Origin: Paracoccaceae bacterium
Lineage (GTDB): Bacteria; Pseudomonadota; Alphaproteobacteria; Rhodobacterales; Rhodobacteraceae
Direction of reading: 5' to 3'
Assembly: GCA_030626365.1 (NCBI GenBank)
Contig: DAOUPC010000138.1
Location: forward strand, 1 to 7,386
Length of the DNA: 7,386 nt
Shown here: positions 1-5,967 of the stretch, in pieces
Layout: every line of letters begins with the position of its first letter
How positions within the stretch are numbered: the stretch's first letter is position 1
Position numbers and translations under genes: made by a program
Notes under the pieces: generated by a model
What the model saw: only the letters and a program-made list of their open reading frames with translations
Databases searched by the model: none
What the model was told of the DNA's origin: nothing

Positions 1-1
1 C

Positions 2-631
2 GCCCGCGACAACCTGAATGACGCCACCCTGCGCGCGCCATTCGATGGCATCATCGCGCGCCGGAATATCGACAATTTCACCAATATTCAGGCTGGTGAG
101 CCGATTGTCCTGCTACAAAAACTCAGCACCATTAACCTTGTTTTCGACATTCCCGGTGCGGATGTGCTGATGTGGGCCGCCCTTGACTGGAAGACCTTGA
201 AGATGGCCGTCGAACTGACCGGTAGCAACATGGAACTGACCGCAATGGAGGTGGTCGAGTTTTCAACCCAGGCCGATGCCGGCACCCAGACCTATCAGGC
301 GCGGGTTTCAGTGCAGGTGCCCGATCATGTGACCGCCCTTGCCGGTATGGTCGGCCGGGTCCGGGTGACAGCCGCCCCCGACACCGGGCAGACCAACCCC
401 AGCGTGCCGGTAACCGCACTGGCCGCCACCGCCGAAGGCGCACCCTTTGTCTGGGTTGTGGACCCGGCCAGCAACGCCGTCAGCGCCCGCCCGGTAACCA
501 CCGGAACGATGGCAGGTGATCAGGTGAATATCACAAAAGGGCTGAAGGCGGGCGAAAGCATCGTCACCGCCGGCGTGTCCCGCCTGAGCGAGGGTCTGGT
601 GATCCGCCCCATTACAACGGTCGGGAACTGA
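2..631 (+). CDS. RND efflux periplasmic adaptor subunit (HlyD/AcrA family), C-terminal part
   Basis: The 5' end lies outside the window; reading from base 2, 209 residues are visible up to a TGA at 629-631. Such adaptors are anchored at the inner membrane and link an RND permease to an outer-membrane channel. Residues 7-21 read DATLRAPFDGIIARR, the lipoyl/barrel-sandwich half-motif that follows the coiled-coil hairpin in this family. It is followed by GEPIVLLQKLSTINLVFDIP, entry into the beta-barrel domain. ALAGMVGRVRV corresponds to the family's 'L.PGM.V.V' segment. The end, LKAGESIVTAGVSRLSEGL, matches the membrane-proximal domain ('GL..GE.VV..G...L..G'). The missing part should hold the signal or lipoprotein peptide, the first lipoyl half and the coiled coil. 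The permease gene starts 4 bases after the stop, so the two are surely one operon. The substrate cannot be told from this fragment. Confidence 0.93.
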   Translation, partial: ARDNLNDATLRAPFDGIIARRNIDNFTNIQAGEPIVLLQKLSTINLVFDIPGADVLMWAALDWKTLKMAVELTGSNMELTAMEVVEFSTQADAGTQTYQARVSVQVPDHVTALAGMVGRVRVTAAPDTGQTNPSVPVTALAATAEGAPFVWVVDPASNAVSARPVTTGTMAGDQVNITKGLKAGESIVTAGVSRLSEGLVIRPITTVGN

Positions 632-635
632 CACC

Positions 636-3600
636 ATGGATCTGGCTCTTTTTGCGCTGAACAAGCGCGTCATCTCGGCATTGTCGACGCTGCTTATTCT
701 GGCGGCCGGGCTTTATGCCTATACGGCCCTTCCAAAATTCGAGGACCCGGAATTCATTATCCGGCAGGCCCAGATCATCACCCCCTACCCCGGTGCCAGC
801 GCCGAAGAGGTGGCGGACGAGGTAACAGACGCCGTCGAGGCGGCACTGCAACAACTGACCGGGGTCGAGGAAATCACCTCGAATTCACAACCCGGACGCA
901 GCACGGTAACGGTGGAATTCACCATTCCCGCTGCCAAAACCCGCAAGGATCTGGCCCAGCGGTTCACCGAAATGCGGGCCAAGATTGATGACATTCAGGC
1001 CAACCTGCCACCCGGTGCCTATGCCAGCCTGATCTTTGATGATTTCGGCGATGTCTATGCGCAATATTATGCCATCACCGGAGAGGGCTTTTCCCTGCCC
1101 GAACTTTACGCCTATGCCAAGGGCCTTGAACGGGAACTGGTCCTGGTCGATGGCGTCAGCAAAGTGGCCCTGACCGGTGTTCAGGACGAAGTGATCTATG
1201 TGGAATATAATACCGCCCGACTGATCCAACTGGGTTTGGCGACAGATCAGATTGCCGATGTCCTGAAGGGGCAAAACCTGGTCACGCCGGGCGGGTCGAT
1301 CAATACCGGGCAGATGCGCCTAAGGGTCAGGGCCACGGGTGCGGTCGATTCTGTCGAGGCGATTGAAAATCTGGTTATCTCGAATCCGGGCAACGGCAAA
1401 TCCTATCGGCTGGCCGATATTGCAGATGTCAGCCGGGGGCTGACCGACCCGGCCACGCAACGGCTGTATCGTGACAGCAAACCGGCCATCGGGCTGGGTA
1501 TTTCCAACATCATCGGCGGCAATGTGGTGCATATGGGCGATGCGCTGAACCTGCGCATGGCCGAACTTATGGATCAGCGCCCGATCGGCATTGATGTGAT
1601 TGCCATCTCGGATCAGGGGGCATCGGTACGCGAATCTGTCAATGATTTCGTGATGAACGTGGTGCTGGCGCTGGTGATCGTGGTCGGCACGTTGCTGATT
1701 TTCATGGGGGTGCGATCCGGTATTTTAATGGGCGGCATCCTGTTGGTGACGGTGGCTGGCACGCTGTTTGGCATGTTGCTTTATGGGCTGGATATGCAGC
1801 GCATATCGCTGGGGGCGCTGATTATCGCGCTGGGGATGCTGGTGGATAATGCCATCGTGGTGGTCGAGGGCACATTGGTGCGCGTTCAGCGCGGCGAAAG
1901 CACAGCCGAGGCATCGGTGGCCATCGTAAACCAGACAAAATGGCCCCTGTTGGGCGGCACTGTGGTGGGCTTTCTGGCCTTTTCACCAATCGGTTTTTCG
2001 CCCGACAACACCGGCGAATACGCCGGCAGCCTGTTCTGGACGGTGATGATCGCGCTGTTGTTTTCATGGCTGGTGGCGGTATGGCTGACACCGTGGTTCT
2101 GTGTGCTGGCGCTGAAACCGGGCAAGGTCAAAGCCAAGGCCGAAAATGCCCTGATGCGCGGCTATCGCCAGTTTCTGGATCTGGCGATCCGGCGGCGCTA
2201 TGTCACTGTGGCCATTGTCGTGGCCCTGTTCGGTTCGGCACTTGCCATGCAGTCGATGGTGCCACCGGGCTTTTTCCCGGCCTCGACGCGCCCGCAATTC
2301 GTGATCGACTATTTCCTGCCCGACGGCACGGACATAGAGGCAACCACAACCGATATCCTGAAAATCGCCGACTATGTGCGCGAACTGGACGGGGTAACGG
2401 GCACCAACACCTCGGTCGGCAAAGGCCATTTGCGGTTCATGCTAAGTTACAGCGCCGAGGATGCGAACCCGGCCTATGGGCAGGTATTGGTGGACGTCGA
2501 AGGATACCGCCAGATCGATGCGTTGCAGGTGCATATGCAGGACTGGGTGCAGGAAAACCTGCCTCAGGCCAACTCAAAAGTCTGGAAATTCATGCTTGGC
2601 CCCGGTGGCGGTTCCAACATCGAGGCGCGCTTTTTCGGGCCTGATCCGGTGGTACTGCGCCAGTTGGGCGAGACCGCCAAAGGCATCATGGGCGATGCAG
2701 GGGCCGTGGCCATCAAGGACGACTGGCGCGAACAGGTGCCGGTGCTGCGCCCGGACATCGACACCGAAAATGCCCGCCGTCTGGGGCTGACCCAGGGCGA
2801 CATTTCGGCAGCCGTTGCCGCGCATCTGGATGGAACCCGCATCGGCATCTATCGCGAACAGGACGAATTGCGCAACATCATCATGCGCCCGGTCGAAGAG
2901 GACCGCATGGACATCGCCGGATTGCAGGATATCCAGGTATTCAGCCAGCTAACCGGCGACTATATCCCCATTGCCCAGGTCGTGCATCGGTTCGATCTGG
3001 TGTTCGAAGCCGGAAACCTGCGCCGCCTTGACCGCAAGCTGATGATCACCGCCCAGTCAGACAACGCACCCAATGTGTTGTCGGGTGATTTGTTCGCACA
3101 GGTCCGCGGCCCGATCGAGTCCATTAAGCTGCCGCCGGGCTATGCCCTTGAATGGAAAGGTGAATACGGCAATTCCAAGGAAGCCAACGAAGGGTTGGCG
3201 CAAACCATGCCAATCGGCTTTGGCGCGATGATCATCGTGGTGATCCTGTTGTTCAGCGCGCTGCGCCAGCCGCTGATCATCTGGCTGACCGTGCCTTTGT
3301 CACTGATCGGAGTGATCTGGGGGCTGGCCCTGTCAGGCACCCCGATGGAGTTCATGGCGATCCTTGGCATCCTGTCGCTGACCGGCATGCTGATCAAGAA
3401 CGCCATCGTGCTGATTGATGAAACCGACAGCCAGATCGGCGGTGGAAAGGCACGATTGTCGGCGATAATCGATTCCGGGGTCAGCCGGGTAAGGCCGGTG
3501 TCGCTGGGCGTGCTGACCACGGTGCTGGGGGTGGTGCCCCTGCTGTGGGACCCGTTTTTCAAGTCGCTGGCGGTGGTGATCATCTGCGGGCTCAGCTTTG

Positions 3601-3722
3601 CCACGGTGCTGACGCTGGTGATTGTGCCGGTGCTTTATGCCATCATCTTTCGGGTCCGCCAGGATGAGGTTGACGAACACCCTGCCCCCGACGCCCCGGA
3701 AACCGGGATCACGCAAACCTAA
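636..3722 (+). CDS. RND-type efflux transporter permease (AcrB/HAE-like), complete
   Basis: 1028 residues, normal for the AcrB-type family, which exports drugs, lipophiles or other toxic compounds by proton antiport from the inner membrane and periplasm. TM1 spans about 11-31. The first large porter loop, about 32-335, starts LPKFEDPEF..RQAQIITPYPGAS. TM2-TM6 lie at about 336-492, TM7 at about 521-539. The second porter loop is about 540-855 and contains PPGFFPASTRPQF (543-555), the usual post-TM7 segment. TM8-TM12 lie at about 858-1005. TM4 carries LGMLVDNAIVVVEG with D404-N405 where AcrB has two aspartates; TM10 carries GMLIKNAIVLIDE with K921, matching the AcrB relay lysine. The ATG at 636 is chosen because it lies 4 bases after the adaptor stop and gives the expected short cytoplasmic N-terminus; the only Shine-Dalgarno-like sequence is the weak cgggaa inside the adaptor end. 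The charged, Pro-rich tail (about 1007-1028) is cytoplasmic. A heavy-metal (CusA-like) role is less likely because TM4 lacks the CusA-type motif. Substrate unknown. Confidence 0.95.
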   Translation: MDLALFALNKRVISALSTLLILAAGLYAYTALPKFEDPEFIIRQAQIITPYPGASAEEVADEVTDAVEAALQQLTGVEEITSNSQPGRSTVTVEFTIPAAKTRKDLAQRFTEMRAKIDDIQANLPPGAYASLIFDDFGDVYAQYYAITGEGFSLPELYAYAKGLERELVLVDGVSKVALTGVQDEVIYVEYNTARLIQLGLATDQIADVLKGQNLVTPGGSINTGQMRLRVRATGAVDSVEAIENLVISNPGNGKSYRLADIADVSRGLTDPATQRLYRDSKPAIGLGISNIIGGNVVHMGDALNLRMAELMDQRPIGIDVIAISDQGASVRESVNDFVMNVVLALVIVVGTLLIFMGVRSGILMGGILLVTVAGTLFGMLLYGLDMQRISLGALIIALGMLVDNAIVVVEGTLVRVQRGESTAEASVAIVNQTKWPLLGGTVVGFLAFSPIGFSPDNTGEYAGSLFWTVMIALLFSWLVAVWLTPWFCVLALKPGKVKAKAENALMRGYRQFLDLAIRRRYVTVAIVVALFGSALAMQSMVPPGFFPASTRPQFVIDYFLPDGTDIEATTTDILKIADYVRELDGVTGTNTSVGKGHLRFMLSYSAEDANPAYGQVLVDVEGYRQIDALQVHMQDWVQENLPQANSKVWKFMLGPGGGSNIEARFFGPDPVVLRQLGETAKGIMGDAGAVAIKDDWREQVPVLRPDIDTENARRLGLTQGDISAAVAAHLDGTRIGIYREQDELRNIIMRPVEEDRMDIAGLQDIQVFSQLTGDYIPIAQVVHRFDLVFEAGNLRRLDRKLMITAQSDNAPNVLSGDLFAQVRGPIESIKLPPGYALEWKGEYGNSKEANEGLAQTMPIGFGAMIIVVILLFSALRQPLIIWLTVPLSLIGVIWGLALSGTPMEFMAILGILSLTGMLIKNAIVLIDETDSQIGGGKARLSAIIDSGVSRVRPVSLGVLTTVLGVVPLLWDPFFKSLAVVIICGLSFATVLTLVIVPVLYAIIFRVRQDEVDEHPAPDAPETGITQT

Positions 3723-3724
3723 GC

Positions 3725-4048
3725 TCAGCGCGTGCGCATACAGTCGTTATAGATACGGTCATATTTATTTTTGGCCTGCGCATCGCGCTGCTCGGTGGCG
3801 GCCTGACCGGCAAAGGCCGGGGCACGGTGGCCATCTTGCGGGCCACTGGAACGACTGGCACCAATCGCGACAGAGCCACTTAGCCGAAAGGTGGTATTAC
3901 CGACCTGCCTGCTAAGCCCCGATCCGGAATAGCCGCTGTTTTTTGCAGCGCGCGTCTTGCAGATATCGACCATCGGGTTGGCCTGCACCGTCGGGGCAGG
4001 AAGTGTCGCAAAGGCAATCGCCAGTGCTGCGGGAACCATTATTTTCAT
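3725..4048 (-). CDS. small exported protein with two cysteines, function unknown
   Basis: 107 residues. A clear Sec signal peptide is visible: MKIM, a hydrophobic stretch PAALAIAFATLPAPT, and an A-x-A-like cleavage site after VQA (residue 24). The mature part has only two cysteines, C30 (VDICKTR) and C103 (YNDCMRTR), at opposite ends, so a periplasmic disulfide joining the ends is plausible (inference). The middle (38-70) is rich in Gly and Ser, with alternating polar and hydrophobic residues. The C-terminal pattern Y..IY..CM resembles the Y...Y..CM endings of some small alphaproteobacterial envelope proteins, but I cannot name the family. Start ATG at 4046-4048, preceded on the minus strand by AAGG about 8 bases upstream. 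It is the third gene of a co-directional set behind the LysR gene and the His/Met-rich exported protein (63-base gap). It converges on the permease gene with 2 bases between stops. Confidence 0.75.
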   Translation of the reverse strand: MKIMVPAALAIAFATLPAPTVQANPMVDICKTRAAKNSGYSGSGLSRQVGNTTFRLSGSVAIGASRSSGPQDGHRAPAFAGQAATEQRDAQAKNKYDRIYNDCMRTR

Positions 4049-4111
4049 CGGCCAGCCTTATTGTTGTGCTGCATATGGGATGTGGGGGCGGTTTATACGA
4101 AGGGCGGGGCC

Positions 4112-4705
4112 TTAGTGCCCCATGGAATGCCCCATAGAACGACCCTGCGCCAACGCTATATGGTGCGCCTGATGGTGATTTCCAAGCGCCATAACCCCGA
4201 AAAATCCCAGACCGCGGATCATGTCACCATCTGGGCCGGTAACCACCATATGCGCGCCATTCGCGGTCTTTTCGGCCCTGAACTGCATCCTGTCAGTTTC
4301 GGACATTGTTTTCCCATGGGCCAGCGTCATCCACCGGATTGCCGCCACCACATCGGCATCGGGCGATGTCACATCAAACGCCGCGCCACCCGCAACCTTG
4401 CTGCTGACAACCCGCGCCCGCATCGTCACCGCATCCATATCAACCAGATGTGCCCGCAAAGCGTCGATGTTGACCCTGCCCCAGTCGGTATCGGGATCAC
4501 TGCGCAGGATAGCGACAATTTCGGCTATGGCCCCAAAGGCCGACTGACCGGACTTGGTTGGAACCTCGGCCTGGGTGGGTTTCTGGGCCGTCATGTGGGC
4601 TGTGTGATCCATGCTCGCAGTGTGATCATGGCCCGACTGGGCATACAGCGGGCCGCAAAGGGCGAACATCAGGCAGGCGCCAAGCGGGGCAATTTTATTT
4701 GACAT
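4112..4705 (-). CDS. His/Met-rich exported protein, possible metal-binding role
   Basis: 197 residues from the chosen start. The N-terminus has a Sec signal peptide (MSNK, then a hydrophobic stretch to about residue 20, with likely cleavage after LYA at 22). The mature N-terminus, SGHDHTASMDHTAHM, and the C-terminus, GNHHQAHHIALAQGRSMGHSMGH at 175-197, are rich in His and Met, as in periplasmic copper- or silver-handling proteins. That similarity is compositional only. The core, about 58-170 (FGAIAEIVAIL..DPDTDWGRVNIDALRAHL.DMD...), has a pattern I recall from uncharacterised alphaproteobacterial proteins; I cannot assign an enzyme activity. No cysteine follows the signal region, and no good lipobox is present. 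The start at 4705 is preferred over the in-frame ATG at 4762 because it begins the signal peptide directly and has a GAGAG ribosome-binding site 6 bases upstream. From 4762 the protein would be 216 residues, with a charged extension PKREREF ahead of the signal peptide. It lies 56 bases after the LysR stop on the same strand. Confidence 0.82.
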   Translation of the reverse strand: MSNKIAPLGACLMFALCGPLYAQSGHDHTASMDHTAHMTAQKPTQAEVPTKSGQSAFGAIAEIVAILRSDPDTDWGRVNIDALRAHLVDMDAVTMRARVVSSKVAGGAAFDVTSPDADVVAAIRWMTLAHGKTMSETDRMQFRAEKTANGAHMVVTGPDGDMIRGLGFFGVMALGNHHQAHHIALAQGRSMGHSMGH

Positions 4706-4711
4706 GGAAAA

Positions 4712-4723
4712 CTCTCTCTCTCT
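4712..4723 (-). promoter_or_regulatory. (GA)6 tract acting as ribosome-binding site
   Basis: On the minus strand the sequence before the ATG at 4705 reads AAA(AG)6 followed by TTTTCC. The GAGAG end of the tract lies 6 bases from the ATG, a normal Shine-Dalgarno distance, and this decides the start of the His/Met-rich exported protein. The dinucleotide repeat is six units long on the plus strand as CT. If translation instead began at 4762, the same bases would encode the KREREF stretch. Confidence 0.6.
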
Positions 4724-4761
4724 TTTGGGGGAAGTGAGCGGTTTCAGCGGCGCAACCGGCA

Positions 4762-5628
4762 TCAGGGCGTTGGGTCGGCAATCCGAACCAGTTCTTGCAA
4801 TATCGTCTTGCGGGCATTTTCATGGTGAAAGATCAGGCTAAGAACCCGGTAGTTGTTGCGCACGGGAAAGTCGAGGCATTGCATCCGGTCCCCCAGATTT
4901 TCGGCGAACAGGCGCTGGGGTACGACCGAAACGCCGATACCACGCGACACCAGCGCCTCGATCGCGTCAATCGAATCCAGTTCGACCGTCTGGTTCACCT
5001 TCACACCGATTTCAGACAATGCCGACTGTATCTGCGCCCCCAGCCATGACCGGCTGGCAAAACCGATGAACGGCCCCTGTGTCAGCAGGTCCAGCGGGTT
5101 TTCAGGAACCACAACACCCAGCGGCGCAACAATATACAACGGTTCGCGCGCGTATTCGACAAACCGGACATTCCCCATGGTCTGTCTCGGCGCAGAAACA
5201 AAGGCGAAATCCAGTTCCTCGCTTTCGACCTTGGCGGCCAGTTCGTTGGACAGGCCCGATGCGACGTTGACCTCAAGCGCCGGAAAGCTTTGGCGCAGGG
5301 TCTCAAGCACGATCGGCAGCAGCGCCTGAAAAGTGGTCGAGACAAAACCGATGCGCAACTGCCCCTCGGTGCTGTCGCCGGTGGGCGGGCGCATCAAATG
5401 GTCGTATTCGGCCACCACCGGGGCGGCCTGACCACAGAACTTGCGACCAAAAGGGGTGATCTGCGCCGGCCTTTTGCCTTTGCGAAACAGATCCCGGCCC
5501 AGACGCTGTTCCAGGTGTTTCATCTGCACAGATACCGCCGAATGGCTAAGGTTCAGCACATTGGACGCCTCAAGAAAGCTGCCCGTGGCCTGGATCGTCA
5601 GCAAGGTTTTCAGGTAGGTGATGCTCAT
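4762..5628 (-). CDS. LysR-type transcriptional regulator
   Basis: 288 residues, the usual length for the family (about 290-310). Residues 1-62 form the winged helix-turn-helix: YLKTLLTIQATGSFLEAS, LNLSHSAVSVQMKHLEQRLG (26-45), then DLFRKG and ITPFG (57-61), all at the standard positions of LysR regulators. The effector-binding domain follows, starting QLRIGFVSTTFQALLPIVLE at about 90. It includes ELDFAFVSAP and IEALVSRGIGVSVVPQRL, typical of the second half. The family normally binds DNA as a tetramer, senses a small molecule, and often controls a divergent gene. Here the divergent gene is the thiamine-diphosphate enzyme at 5968. The ATG at 5626-5628 fits the family's N-terminus, although the ribosome-binding site (ttacggg immediately before the ATG) is poor. 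Its TGA overlaps by one base an in-frame upstream ATG of the next gene (TGATG). Effector unknown. Confidence 0.95.
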   Translation of the reverse strand: MSITYLKTLLTIQATGSFLEASNVLNLSHSAVSVQMKHLEQRLGRDLFRKGKRPAQITPFGRKFCGQAAPVVAEYDHLMRPPTGDSTEGQLRIGFVSTTFQALLPIVLETLRQSFPALEVNVASGLSNELAAKVESEELDFAFVSAPRQTMGNVRFVEYAREPLYIVAPLGVVVPENPLDLLTQGPFIGFASRSWLGAQIQSALSEIGVKVNQTVELDSIDAIEALVSRGIGVSVVPQRLFAENLGDRMQCLDFPVRNNYRVLSLIFHHENARKTILQELVRIADPTP

Positions 5629-5862
5629 CCCGTAAGATTAAAAAATATCACCTTATAAATCCATTAAATTCGCTTTTTATGTCATAGAACGTGCCGTAGT
5701 GTGCGCCCGAGTCTGCACAAAGAATCCGCTGCCGGAGCCAGCCCCGTTGCCAAATGCCCGCCATTGCCCCCCCGCAACGCACCACGACAGGCCGGTTTTG
5801 CGCCTTTTTCGGGACCGTATGCGTTTCGCCCCCTTGCACCATCCGAACGGTTGTGATTTCCT

Positions 5863-5877
5863 TACCTCGTTGAGGTA
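5863..5877 (+). promoter_or_regulatory. perfect 6-3-6 inverted repeat followed by T-rich run
   Basis: The sequence is TACCTC, loop GTT, GAGGTA, a perfect dyad ending 90 bases before the enzyme's ATG. Directly after it comes tcgttgtttttcttttg, a T-rich run on the plus strand. It can be read as a regulator operator (TACCTC half-sites). It can also be read as a short rho-independent terminator or attenuator hairpin in the leader of the enzyme transcript. The stem is short and only half GC, so as a terminator it would be weak. No accepted plus-strand gene lies between the permease and this point, so it would not be ending an upstream gene. Confidence 0.45.
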
Positions 5878-5955
5878 TCGTTGTTTTTCTTTTGTTTCTG
5901 GTTGCCGTTCCATGCAGATACACCCCACAAATCACACGATGTACCGCGCCATGCG

Positions 5956-5960
5956 GGGGA
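5956..5960 (+). promoter_or_regulatory. ribosome-binding site of the ThDP enzyme gene
   Basis: GGGGA is followed by 7 bases and then the ATG at 5968. It supports 5968 as the start; no in-frame upstream start gives a better family alignment. Confidence 0.55.
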
Positions 5961-5967
5961 CCGTGGC

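Larger units (their letters stand above)
5629..5967. promoter_or_regulatory. divergent intergenic region between LysR regulator and ThDP enzyme
   Basis: This 339-base stretch contains no gene I accept. The LysR-proximal part (about 5631-5690) is clearly more AT-rich than its surroundings and should hold the LysR promoter. It includes TTA-N9-TAA at 5653-5667, which fits the loose T-N11-A pattern of LysR operators, and an imperfect dyad at 5663-5680 (attaaa, 6 bases, ttttat). In such AT-rich DNA both could be chance. The middle (about 5700-5830) is GC-rich with nothing I can name. The enzyme-proximal part holds a perfect inverted repeat at 5863-5877. A -35-like TTGCAC lies at 5834-5839 but has no convincing -10 partner. 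Confidence 0.5.

Noticed and set aside
164..631. Separate gene starting at the ATG at 164
   Set aside because: The same frame is open back to base 2 and encodes the lipoyl half-motif of the adaptor, so 164 is an internal methionine of a gene cut by the window edge.
1940..2644. 234-residue open frame on the plus strand inside the permease gene
   Set aside because: It is out of frame within the continuous, motif-rich permease; the product is Arg/Gly-rich and low in coherence.
3140..3604. 154-residue open frame on the minus strand
   Set aside because: It is antisense to the TM8-TM12 part of the permease, with no ribosome-binding site or family motif.
3728..3737. GCGC-GT-GCGC dyad near the convergent stops
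   Set aside because: The four-base stem is too short, its two-base loop is too tight, and no T-run follows on either strand, so it is not a credible terminator.
4049..4111. Possible terminator between the two exported-protein genes
   Set aside because: GC-rich runs are present (gggggcgg, gggcggggcc) but I could not form a stem with matching arms followed by a T-run on the minus strand.
4061..4702. 213-residue open frame on the plus strand
   Set aside because: It mirrors the His/Met-rich exported protein, which has a signal peptide and ribosome-binding site. The plus-strand product has no domain and a composition typical of an antisense frame.
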